Origin: Ascidia mentula
Lineage: Eukaryota; Chordata; Ascidiacea; Phlebobranchia; Ascidiidae
Direction: 5' to 3'
DNA length: 64,000 nt
NCBI GenBank assembly: GCA_947561715.1
Contig: OX387202.1
Span: forward strand, 8,259,001 to 8,323,000
The position numbers and the translations under genes are program-made. The notes under the pieces were generated by a model. That model worked only from the letters and a program-made list of their open reading frames with translations. It had not been told where the DNA came from and ran no database searches. The stretch's first letter is position 1; the number at the start of each line of letters is the position of its first letter. This document shows positions 53,201-64,000 of this stretch, piece by piece.

Positions 53201-53964
53201 GCAGTAAAAGCTTTATTATACAGTGGAAAACGCTGATACTCCAGTATTGCTTTTGCGGTTGCACAACGTATGTAACTATGCGATTTCAGCACTTGTCCAT
53301 TTTGCAGTATATGACTTTTCGATAAAAAATAATTTTTTTCAGTACAAGCTTAATTTTACAGTGGAAAACGCTGGTACTCCAGTATTGCCTTTGCGGTTGC
53401 ACAACGTATGTAACTGTGCGATTTCAGCACTTGTCCATTTTGCAGTATATGACTTTTCGATGAAAAATATTTTTTTGCAGTACAAGCTTTATTATACAGT
53501 GGAAAACGCTGATACTCCAGTATTGCTTTTACGGTTGCACAACGTATGTAACTATGCGATTTCAGCACTTGTCCATTTTGCAGTATATGACTTTTCGACA
53601 AAAAATAATTTTTTTCAGTACAAGCTTTATTATACAGTGGAAAACGCTGATACTCCAGTATTGCTTTTGTGGTTGCACAACGTCTGTAACTATGCGATTT
53701 CAGCACTTGTCCATTTTGCAGTATATGACTTTTCGATGAAAAATATTTTTTTGCAGTACAAGCTTTATTATACAGTGGAAAACGCTGATACTCCAGTATT
53801 GCTTTTGCGGTTGCACAACGTATGTAACTATGAGATTTCAGCACTTGTCCATTTTGCAGTATATGACTTTTCGATAAAAAATGTTTTTTTTTCAGTACAA
53901 GCTTTATTATACAGTGGAAAACGCTGATACTCCAGTATTGCTTTTGCGGTTGCACAACGTATGT
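50300..53964 (+). repeat. Near-identical tandem duplication, 1796-bp unit
   Basis: About 50300-52168 is repeated at about 52096-53964 with an offset of 1796 bp (13 x 138 + 2). Private variants are kept in both copies: GCAGAACAAGC (51129 and 52925), AGCTTAATTTTACAG, GCTTTTACGGTTGC, CGACAAAAAATAA and AAATGTTTTTTTTTCAG. I noticed only one clear substitution (AGCACTTG near 50527 against AGCACCTG near 52321), so this is one of the youngest duplications in the window. Confidence 0.92.
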
Positions 53965-54060
53965 AACTATGCGATTTCAGCACTTGTCCATTTAGCAGTA
54001 TATGACTTTTCGACATAAAATATTTTTTTTCAGTACAAGCTTTATTATACAGTGGAAAAC

Positions 54061-54167
54061 GCTGGTACTCCAGTATTGCTTTTGCGGTTGCACAACGTAT
54101 GTGACTATATGACTTTTCGATAAAAAATATTTTTTTTCAGTACAAGCTTTATTATACAGTGGAAAAC
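54061..54167 (+). repeat. 107-bp deletion monomer (first of seven)
   Basis: In this monomer GTATGTGACTATATGACTT replaces the usual sequence. A 31-bp block from TGCGATTTCA to TTTTGCAGTA is missing, with TA at both edges of the deletion. The same deleted form, always with the linked GTGAC substitution, has its GTATGTGAC at 54097, 55449, 55832, 56908, 58398, 58782 and 59858. It therefore arose once and spread by array duplication. Confidence 0.93.
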
Positions 54168-54699
54168 GCTGGTTCTCCAGTATTGCTTTTGCAGTTGCAC
54201 AACGTATGTAACTATGCGATTTCAGCACTTGTCCATTTTGCTATATATGACTTTTCGATAAAAAATATTTTTTTCTGTACATGCTTTATTATACAGTGGA
54301 AAACGCTGGTCCTCCATTATTGCGTTTGCGGTTGCACAACGTATGTAACTATGCGATTTCAGCACTTGTCCATTTTGCAGTATATGACTTTTCGATAAAA
54401 AATATTTTTTTTCAGTACAAGCTTTATTATACAGTGGAAAACGCTGGTACTCCAGTATTGCTTTTGCGGTTGCACAACGTATGTAACTATGCGATTTCAG
54501 CACTTGTCCATTTTGCAGTATATGACTTTTCGATAAAAAATGTTTTTTTTTCAGTACAAGCATTATTATACAGTGGAAAACGCTGGTACTCCAGTATTGC
54601 GTTTGCGGTTGCACAACGTATGTAACTATGCGATTTCAGCACTTGTTCATTTTGCAGTATATGACTTTTCGATAAAAAATATTTTTTTTCGGTACAAGC

Positions 54700-57600
54700 T
54701 TTATTATGCAGTGGAAAACGCTGGTACTCCAGTATTGCGTTTGCGGTTGCACAACGTATGTAACTATGCGATTTCAGCACTTGTCCATTTTGCAGTATAT
54801 GACTTTTCGACATAAAATATTTTTTTTCAGTTCAAGCTTTATTATACAGTGGAAAACGCTGGTACTCCAGTATTGCTTTTGCAGTTGCAGAACGTATCTA
54901 ACTATGCGATTTCAGCACTTGTCAATTTTGCAGTATAAGACTTTTCGATAAAAAATACTTTTTTTTCGGTACAAACTTTATTATTCAGTGGAAAACGCTG
55001 GTACTCCAGTATTGCTCTTGCGGTTGCACAACGTATGTAACTATGCGATTTCAGCACTTGTCCATTTTGCAGTATATGACTTTTCGATAAAAAATACTTT
55101 TTTTTCGGTACAAACTTTATTATACAGTGGAAAACGCTGATACTCCAGTATTGCGTTTGCGGTTGCACAACGTATGTAACTATGCGATTTCAGCACTTGT
55201 CCATTTTGCAGTATATGACTTTTCGTTAAAAAATGTTTTTTTTTCAGTACAAGCTTTATTATACAGTGGAAAACGCTGGTACTCCAGTATTGCGTTTGCG
55301 GTTGCACAACGTATGTAACTATGCGATTTCAGCACTTGTCCATTTAGCAGTATATGACTTTTCGACATAAAATATTTTTTTTCAGTACAAGCTTTATTAT
55401 ACGGTGGAAAACGCTGGTACTCCAGTATTGCTTTTGCGGTTGCACAACGTATGTGACTATATGACTTTTCAATAAAAAATTTTTTTTTCAGTACAAGCTT
55501 TATTATACAGTGGAAAACGCTGGTTCTCCAGTATTGCTTTTGCAGTTGCACAACGTATGTAACTATGCGATTTCAACACTTGTCCATTTTGCAATATATG
55601 ACTTTTCGATAAAAAATACTTTTTTTTCGGTACAAGCTTTATTATGCAGTGGAAAACGCTGGTACTCCAGTATTGCTTTTGCAGTTGCACAACGTATGTA
55701 ACTATGCGATTTCAGCACTTGTCCATTTAGCAGTATATGACTTTTCGATATAAAATATTTTTTTTCAGAACAAGCTTTATTATACAGTGGAAAACGCTGG
55801 TACTCCAGTATTGCTTTTGCGGTTGCACAACGTATGTGACTATATGACTTTTCGATAAAAAATATTTTTTTTCAGTACAAGCTTTATTATACAGTGGAAA
55901 ACGCTGGTACTCCAGTATTGCTTTTGCAGTTGCACAACGTATGTAACTATGCGATTTCAGCACTTGTCCATTTTGCTATATATGACTTTTCGATAAAAAA
56001 TTTTTTTTTTCTGTACATGCTTTATTATACAGTGGAAAACGCTGGTCCTCCAGTATTGCGTTTGCGGTTGCACAACGTATGTAACTATGCGATTTCAGCA
56101 CTTGTCCATTTTGCAGTATATGACTTTTCGATAAAAAATATTTTTTTTCAGTACAAGCTTTATTATACAGTGAAAAACGCTGGTACTCCAGTATTGCTTT
56201 TGCAGTTGCACAACGTATGTAACTATGCGATTTCAGCACTTGTCCATTTTGCAGTATATGACTTTTCGATAAAAAATACTTTTTTTTCGGTACAAACTTT
56301 ATTATACAGTGGAAAACGCTGGTACTCCAGTATTGCTTTTGCGGTTGCACAACGTATGTAACTATGCGATTTCATCACTTGTCCATTTTGCAGTATATGA
56401 CTTTTCGATAAAAAATACTTTTTTTTCGGTACAAACTTTATTATACAGTGGAAAACGCTGGTACTCCAGTATTGCTTTTGCGGTTGCACAACGTATGTAA
56501 CTATGCGATTTCAGCACTTGTCCATTTTGCAGTATATGACTTTTCGATAAAAAATGTTTTTTTTTCAGTACAAGCTTTATTATACAGTGGAAAACGCTGG
56601 TACTCCAGTATTGCGTTTGCGGTTGCACAACGTATGTAACTATGCGATTTCAGCACTTGTTCATTTTGCAGTATATGACTTTTCGATAAAAAATATTTTT
56701 TTTCAGTACAAGCTTTATTATGCAGTGGAAAACGCTGGTACTCCAGTATTGCTTTTGCAGTTGCACAACGTATGTAACTATGCGATTTCAGCACTTGTCC
56801 ATTTAGCAGTATATGACTTTTCGATATAAAATATTTTTTTTCAGTATAAGCTTTATTATACAGTGGAAGACGCTGGTACTCCAGTATTGCTTTTGCGGTT
56901 GCACAACGTATGTGACTATATGACTTTTCGATAAAAAATATTTTTTTTCAGTACAAGCTTTATTATACAGTGGAAAACGCTGGTACTCCAGTATTGCTTT
57001 TGCGGTTGCACAACGTATGTAACTATGCGATTTCAGCACTTGTCAATTTTGCAGTATATATGTTTTCGATAAAAAATACTTTTTTTCGGTACAAACTTTA
57101 TTATTCAGTGGAAAACGCTGGTACTCCAGTATTGCGTTTGCGGTTGCACAACGTATGTAACTATGCGATTTGAGCACTTGTCCATTTTGCAGTATATGAC
57201 TTTTCGATATAAAATATTTTTTTTCAGTACAAGCATTATTATGCAGTGGAAAACGCTGGTACTCCAGTATTGCTTTTGCAGTTGCACAACGTATGTAACT
57301 ATGCGATTTCAGCACTTGTCCATTTTGCAGTATATGACTTTTCGATAAAAAATATTTTTTTTCGGTACAAGCTTTATTATACAGTGGAAAACGCTGGTAC
57401 TCCAGTATTGCTTTTGCAGTTGCACAACGTATGTAACTATGCGATTTCAGCATTTGTCCATTTTGCTATATATGACTTTTCGATAAAAAATATTTTTTTC
57501 TGTACATGCTTTATTATAAAGTGGAAAACGCTGGTCCTCCAGTATTGCGTTTGCGGTTGCACAACGTTTGTAACTATGCGATTTCAGCACTTGTCCATTT

Positions 57601-60590
57601 TGCAATATATGACTTTTCGATAAAAAATATTTTTTTTCAGTACAAGCTTTATTATGCAGTGGAAAACGCTGGTACTCCAGTATTGCGTTTGCGGTTGCAC
57701 AACGTATGTAACTATGCGATTTCAGCACTTGTCCATTTTGCAGTATATGACTTTTCGACATAAAATATTTTTTTTCAGTTCAAGCTTTATTATACAGTGG
57801 AAAACGCTGGTACTCCAGTATTGCTTTTGCAGTTGCAGAACGTATCTAACTATGCGATTTCAGCACTTGTCAATTTTGCAGTATAAGACTTTTCGATAAA
57901 AAATACTTTTTTTTCGGTACAAACTTTATTATTCAGTGGAAAACGCTGGTACTCCAGTATTGCTCTTGCGGTTGCACAACGTATGTAACTATGCGATTTC
58001 AGCACTTGTCCATTTTGCAGTGTATGACTTTTCGATAAAAAATACTTTTTTTTCGGTACAAACTTTATTATACAGTGGAAAACGCTGATACTCCAGTATT
58101 GCGTTTGCGGTTGCACAACGTATGTAACTATGCGATTTGAGCACTTGTCCATTTTGCAGTATATGACTTTTCGATAAAAAATGTTTTTTTTTCAGTACAA
58201 GCTTTATTATACAGTGGAAAACGCTGGTACTCCAGTATTGCGTTTGCGGTTGCACAACGTATGTAACTATGCGATTTCAGCACTTGTCCATTTAGCAGTA
58301 TATGACTTTTCGACATAAAATATTGTTTTTTCAGTACAAGCTTTATTATACGGTGGAAAACGCTGGTACTCCAGTATTGCTTTTGCGGTTGCACAACGTA
58401 TGTGACTATATGACTTTTCGATAAAAAATATTTTTTTTCAGTACAAGCTTTATTATACAGTGGAAAACGCTGGTACTCCAGTATTGCGTTTGCGGTTGCA
58501 CAACGTATGTAACTATGCGATTTCAACACTTGTCCATTTTGCAATATATGACTTTTCGATAAAAAATACTTTTTTTTCGGTACAAGCTTTATTATGCAGT
58601 GGAAAACGCTGGTACTCCAGTATTGCTTTTGCAGTTGCACAACGTATGTAACTATGCGATTTCAGCACTTGTCCATTTAGCAGTATATGACTTTTCGATA
58701 TAAAATATTTTTTTTCAGAACAAGCTTTATTATACAGTGGAAAACGCTGGTACTCCAGTATTGCTTTTGCGGTTGCACAACGTATGTGACTATATGACTT
58801 TTCGATAAAAAATATTTTTTTTCAGTACAAGCTTTATTATACAGTGGAAAACGCTGGTACTCCAGTATTGCTTTTGCAGTTGCACAACGTATGTAACTAT
58901 GCGATTTCAGCACTTGTCCATTTTGCTATATATGACTTTTCGATAAAAAATTTTTTTTTTCTGTACATGCTTTATTATACAGTGGAAAACGCTGGTCCTC
59001 CAGTATTGCGTTTGCGGTTGCACAACGTATGTAACTATGCGATTTCAGCACTTGTCCATTTTGCAGTATATGACTTTTCGATAAAAAATATTTTTTTTCA
59101 GTACAAGCTTTATTATACAGTGAAAAACGCTGGTACTCCAGTATTGCTTTTGCAGTTGCACAACGTATGTAACTATGCGATTTCAGCACTTGTCCATTTT
59201 GCAGTATATGACTTTTCGATAAAAAATACTTTTTTTTCGGTACAAACTTTATTATACAGTGGAAAACGCTGGTACTCCAGTATTGCTTTTGCGGTTGCAC
59301 AACGTATGTAACTATGCGATTTCATCACTTGTCCATTTTGCAGTATATGACTTTTCGATAAAAAATACTTTTTTTTCGGTACAAACTTTATTATACAGTG
59401 GAAAACGCTGGTACTCCAGTATTGCTTTTGCGGTTGCACAACGTATGTAACTATGCGATTTCAGCACTTGTCCATTTTGCAGTATATGACTTTTCGATAA
59501 AAAATGTTTTTTTTTCAGTACAAGCTTTATTATACAGTGGAAAACGCTGGTACTCCAGTATTGCGTTTGCGGTTGCACAACGTATGTAACTATGCGATTT
59601 CAGCACTTGTTCATTTTGCAGTATATGACTTTTCGATAAAAAATATTTTTTTTCAGTACAAGCTTTATTATGCAGTGGAAAACGCTGATACTCCAGTATT
59701 GCTTTTGCAGTTGCACAACGTATGTAACTATGCGATTTCAGCACTTGTCCATTTAGCAGTATATGACTTTTCGATATAAAATATTTTTTTTCAGTATAAG
59801 CTTTATTATACAGTGGAAGACGCTGGTACTCCAGTATTGCTTTTGCGGTTGCACAACGTATGTGACTATATGACTTTTCGATAAAAAATATTTTTTTTCA
59901 GTACAAGCTTTATTATACAGTGGAAAACGCTGGTACTCCAGTATTGCTTTTGCGGTTGCACAACGTATGTAACTATGCGATTTCAGCACTTGTCAATTTT
60001 GCAGTATATATGTTTTCGATAAAAAATACTTTTTTTCGGTACAAACTTTATTATTCAGTGGAAAACGCTGGTACTCCAGTATTGCGTTTGCGGTTGCACA
60101 ACGTATGTAACTATGCGATTTGAGCACTTGTCCATTTTGCCGTATATGACTTTTCGATATAAAATATTTTTTTTCAGTACAAGCATTATTATGCAGTGGA
60201 AAACGCTGGTACTCCAGTATTGCTTTTGCAGTTGCACAACGTATGTAACTATGCGATTTCAGCACTTGTCCATTTTGCAGTATATGACTTTTCGATAAAA
60301 AATATTTTTTTTCGGTACAAGCTTTATTATACAGTGGAAAACGCTGGTACTCCAGTATTGCTTTTGCAGTTGCACAACGTATGTAACTATGCGATTTCAG
60401 CATTTGTCCATTTTGCTATATATGACTTTTCGATAAAAAATATTTTTTTCTGTACATGCTTTATTATAAAGTGGAAAACGCTGGTCCTCCAGTATTGCGT
60501 TTGCGGTTGCACAACGTTTGTAACTATGCGATTTCAGCACTTGTCCATTTTGCAATACATGACTTTTCGATAAAAAATATTTTTTTTCAG
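54700..60590 (+). repeat. Tandem higher-order repeat, about 2950-bp unit, two copies
   Basis: About 54700-57650 is repeated at about 57650-60590. The offset is 2948 bp up to about 55450 and 2950 bp afterwards, the change coming from T-run length near 55480/58430. Each unit contains three 107-bp deletion monomers (55449, 55832 and 56908; 58398, 58782 and 59858) spaced exactly alike. A partial earlier copy of the unit's end is seen near 54100-54400. Confidence 0.9.
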
Positions 60591-60840
60591 TACAAGCTTT
60601 ATTATACAGTGGAAAACGCTGGTACTCCAGTATTGCTTTTGCAGTTGCAGAACGTATGTAACTATGCGATTTCAGCACTTGTCAATTTTGCAGTATATGA
60701 CTTTTCGATAAAAAATACTTTTTTTTCGGTACAAACTATATTATTCAGTGGAAAACGCTGGTACTCCAGTATTGCTTTTGCGGTTGCACAACGTATGTAA
60801 CTATGCGATTTCAGCACTTGTCCATTTTGCAGTATATGAC

Positions 60841-63035
60841 TTTTCGATAAAAAATACTTTTTTTTCGCTACAAACTTTATTATACAGTGGAAAGCGCTGA
60901 TACTCCAGTATTGCGTTTGCGGTTGCACAACGTATGTAACTATGCGATTTGAGCACTTGTCCATTTTGCAGTATATGACTTTTCGACATAAAATATTTTT
61001 TTTCAGCACAAGCTTTATTATGCAGTGGAAAACGCTGGTACTCCAGTATTGCTTTTGCGGTTGCACAACGTATGTAACTATGCGATTTCAGCACTTGTCC
61101 ATTTTGCAGTATATGACTTTTCGATATAAAATATTTTTTTTCAGTACAAGCTTTATTATACAGTGGAAAACGCTGGTACTCCAGTATTGCTTTTGCGGTT
61201 GCACAACGTATGTAACTATGCGATTTCAGCACTTGTCCATTTTGCTGTATATGACTTTTCGATAAAAAATATTTTTTTTCTGCACAAGCTTTATTATGCA
61301 GTGGAAAACGCTGGTACTCCAGTATTGCTTTTGCGGTTGCACAACGTATGTAACTATGCGATTTCAGCACTTGTCCATTTTGCAGTATATGACTTTTCGA
61401 TATAAAATATTTTTTTTCAGTACAAGCTTTATTATACAGTGGAAAACGCTGGTACTCCAGTATTGCTTTTGCGGTTGCACAACGTATGTAACTATGCGAT
61501 TTCAGCACTTGTCCATTTTGCTGTATATGACTTTTCGATAAAAAATATTTTTTTTTAGTGCAAGCTTTATTATACAGTGGAAAACGCTGATACTCCAGTA
61601 TTGCGTTTGCGGTTGCACAACGTATGTAACTATGCGATTTCAGCACTTGTCCATTTTGCTGTATATGACTTTTCGATAAAAAATATTTTTTTTCTGCACA
61701 AGCTTTATTATACAGTGGAAAACGCTGATACTCCAGTATTGCGTTTGCGGTTGCACAACGTATGTAACTATGCGATTTCAGCACTTGTCCATTTTGCTGT
61801 ATATGACTTTTCGATAAAAAATATTTTTTTTCTGCACAAGCTTTATTATACAGTGGAAAACGCTGATACTCCAGTATTGCTTTTGCGGTTGCACAGCGTA
61901 TGTAACTATGCGATTTCAGCACTTGTCCATTTTGCAGTATATGACTTTTCGAAAAAAATATTTTTTTTTAGTGCAAGCTTTATTATACAGTGGAAAACGC
62001 TGATACTCCAGTATTGCTTTTGCGGTTGCACAACGTATGTAACTATGCGATTTCAGCACTTGTCCATTTTGCAGAATATGACTTTTCGATAAAAAATACT
62101 TTTTTTTCGCTACAAACTTTATTATACAGTGGAAAGCGCTGATACTCCAGTATTGCGTTTGCGGTTGCACAACGTATGTAACTATGCGATTTGAGCACTT
62201 GTCCATTTTGCAGTATATGACTTTTCGACATAAAATATTTTTTTTCAGCACAAGCTTTATTATGCAGTGGAAAACGCTGGTACTCCAGTATTGCTTTTGC
62301 GGTTGCACAACGTATGTAACTATGCGATTTCAGCACTTGTCCATTTTGCAGTATATGACTTTTCGATATAAAATATTTTTTTTCAGTACAAGCTTTATTA
62401 TACAGTGGAAAACGCTGGTACTCCAGTATTGCTTTTGCGGTTGCACAACGTATGTAACTATGCGATTTCAGCACTTGTCCATTTTGCAGTATATGACTTT
62501 TCGAAAAAAATATTTTTTTTTAGTGCAAGCTTTATTATACAGTGGAAAACGCTGATACTCCAGTATTGCGTTTGCGGTTGCACAACGTATGTAACTATGC
62601 GATTTCAGCACTTGTCCATTTTGCTGTATATGACTTTTCGATAAAAAATATTTTTTTTCTGCACAAGCTTTATTATACAGTGGAAAACGCTGATACTCCA
62701 GTATTGCTTTTGCGGTTGCACAGCGTATGTAACTATGCGATTTCAGCACTTGTCCATTTTGCAGTATATGACTTTTCGAAAAAAATATTTTTTTTTAGTG
62801 CAAGCTTTATTATACAGTGGAAAACGCTGATACTCCAGTATTGCGTTTGCGGTTGCACAGCGTATGTAACTATGCGATTTCAGCACTTGTCCATTTTGCA
62901 GTATATGACTTTTCGAAAAAAATATTTTTTTTTAGTGCAAGCTTTATTATACAGTGGAAAACGCTGATACTCCAGTATTGCTTTTGAGGTTGCACAACGT
63001 ATGTAACTGTGCGATTTCAGCACTTGTCCATTTTG
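60841..63035 (+). repeat. Diverged satellite subfamily with TTTTTTAGTGC and TCTGCACAAGC variants
   Basis: The monomers here return mostly to 138 bp and carry their own marks: CGATATAAAATATTTTTTTTC, TTTTCTGCACAAGC, CGAAAAAAATATTTTTTTTT followed by AGTGCAAGC (near 61952, 62502, 62777 and 62915), GCACAGCGTATG and TTTTGCTGTATATGAC. About 60845-61245 is repeated at about 62087-62487 with an offset of 1242 bp (9 x 138), marked by TTCGCTACAAACTTT and GGAAAGCGCTGATAC. No gene is seen. Confidence 0.93.
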
Positions 63036-64000
63036 CAGTATACGACTTTTCGTGAAAAAATATTTTTTTTCAGTACAAGATTTGTTATACATTGGAAAAC
63101 GTTGGTACTCCAGTATTGCTTTTGCGGTTGCACAACGTATGTAACTGTGCCATCTCAGCACTTGTCTATTTTGCAGTATATGACTTTTCGATAAAAAATA
63201 TTTTTTTTCAGCACAAGCTTTATTATACAGTGGAAAACGCTGATACTCCAATATTGCGTTTGCGGTTGCACAACGTATGTAACTATGTGATTTCAGCACT
63301 TGTCCATTTTGCAGTAAATGACTTTTCGATAAAAAACATTTTTTTTCAGTACAAGCTTTATTATACAGTGGAAAACGCTGATACTCCAGTATTGCTTTTG
63401 CGGTTGCACAGCGTATGTAACTATGCGATTTCAGCAATTGTCCATTTTGCAGTACATGACTTTTCGATAAAAAATATTTTTTTTCAGTACAAGCTTTATT
63501 ATACACTGGAAAACGCTGATACTCCAGTACTAAGTTTGCGGTTGCACAACGTATGTAACTATGCGATTTCAGCACTTGTCCATTTTGCAGTATATGACTT
63601 TTCGATAAAAAATATTTTTTTTCAGTACAAGCCATGTGATACAGTGGAAAACGCTGATACTCCAGTATTGCGTTTGCGGTTGCACAACGTATGTAACTAT
63701 GTGATTTCAGCACTTGTCCATTTTGCAGTATACGACTTTTCTTGAAAAAATATTTTTTTTCAGTACAAGCATTATTATACATTGGAAAACGTTGGTACTC
63801 CAGTATTGCTTTTGCGGTTGCACAACGTATGTAACTGTGCGATTTCAGCACTTGTCCATTTTGCAGTATATGACTTTTCGATAAAAAATATTTTTTTTCA
63901 GCACAAGCTTTATTATACAGTCGAAAACGCTGATACTCCAATATTGCGTTTGCGGTTGCACAACGTATGTAACTATGTGATTTCAGCACTTGTCCATTTT
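63036..64000 (+). repeat. Right-edge satellite with five-monomer (690-bp) order
   Basis: The last seven monomers are the most diverged within the window: TACGACTTTTCGTGAAAAAA, ACATTGGAAAACGTTGG, CATCTCAGC, AGTACTAAGTTTGCGG and AAGCCATGTGATAC. The TACGACTTTTC monomer recurs 690 bp apart (63041 and 63731), as does CCAATATTGCGTTT (near 63249 and 63939), so a pentamer order is starting a second copy at the window edge. Confidence 0.88.

Larger units (their letters stand above)
46249..53990 (+). repeat. Satellite array block C, 138-bp type
   Basis: About 56 monomers of the same subfamilies as block B continue in phase after LINE copy 2. They include the GATTTTTTGTGAAAAAAT, ATGAATTTTCGATG, AACTGAGCG and TACATGCTTT marker monomers. 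The block ends abruptly near 53990, where TCCATTTAGCAG and GACATAAAATATTTTTTTTC appear and the 139-bp subfamily begins. No gene is seen. Confidence 0.96.
53991..60840 (+). repeat. Diverged satellite subfamily, mainly 139-bp monomers
   Basis: The monomer here is mostly 139 bp, one extra T in the T-run, so successive monomers shift reading frame. Typical variants are GATAAAAAATACTTTTTTTTC with CGGTACAAACTTTATT (which removes the HindIII site), GCTGGTACTCC, TTGCGTTTGCGG, TTTTGCAGTTGC and CGACATAAAATATTT. Seven 107-bp monomers with a 31-bp deletion occur. ATG in the GATGAAAAAT position is almost absent. Orientation is unchanged. No gene is seen. Confidence 0.95.

Noticed and set aside
55360-55400. 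TATA-like promoter words (CATAAAATATTT, TTTATTATAC) in the monomers
   Set aside because: The DNA is AT-rich and these words recur in every monomer. Nothing ties them to a transcription start or a gene.
1-64000. CRISPR array
   Set aside because: The repeat is continuous at 138-139 bp with no unique spacers between short repeats, there are no cas genes, and the inserted elements are animal-type LINEs.
1-64000. CENP-B box or other known centromere protein site in the monomer
   Set aside because: I found no word resembling the CENP-B box core in the consensus monomer or its main variants. A centromere role stays open but unsupported.
1-64000. Inverted satellite segments or palindromic array junctions
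   Set aside because: All monomers read in the same direction from start to end, and no orientation switch was seen.

Overview
The window is a eukaryotic (most likely animal) satellite DNA array carrying two non-LTR retrotransposon insertions. I see no host gene, rRNA, tRNA, CRISPR array or bacterial feature. About 58 kb of the 64 kb is one tandem repeat family with a basic monomer of 138 bp. All monomers lie in the same direction, about 420 by length. Most carry one AAGCTT (HindIII) site, the first two at 34-39 and 172-177. The host cannot be named from this sequence. An animal is suggested by the LINEs, which have an APE-type endonuclease, a reverse transcriptase and a (TTGAA)n tail typical of the CR1/L2 group.

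Layout. 1-12691: satellite block A, 138-bp monomers. 12692-16087: LINE copy 1, with an intact 964-codon endonuclease/reverse transcriptase frame, a 3' UTR, AATAAA and a (TTGAA)n tail, flanked by a 7-bp target-site duplication. 16088-43693: satellite block B. 43694-46248: LINE copy 2, a related but distinct element truncated at its 5' end so that the endonuclease is missing and the RT is present. 46249-about 53990: satellite of the block B type. About 53990-60840: a diverged subfamily of mostly 139-bp monomers, including seven 107-bp deletion monomers. About 60840-64000: further diverged variants.

The array is built from many overlapping segmental and tandem duplications. Their unit lengths are near-multiples of 138 bp (413, 414, 690, 1105, 1242, 1657, 1796, 2209, 2623, 2950, 3036 and 6900 bp), the pattern expected from unequal exchange. 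Both LINE insertion points have a matching empty copy elsewhere in the window (junctions at 26994-27000 and 34303-34305). The insertions can therefore be read base by base and are younger than the duplications that made those copies.

Because 138 is 46 codons, the satellite gives very long spurious open frames on both strands, up to 1625 codons on the minus strand at 6254-11131. Variation among monomers ignores codon position, and nonsense variants are amplified with the rest. I therefore treat these frames as non-coding. The most interesting points are the two filled/empty site pairs, the shared 16-bp insertion zone with a TGAA/TTG 3' junction, the abrupt subfamily boundary near 53990, and splice-site-like motifs in every full-length monomer. 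Duplication boundaries were judged by eye and are approximate.
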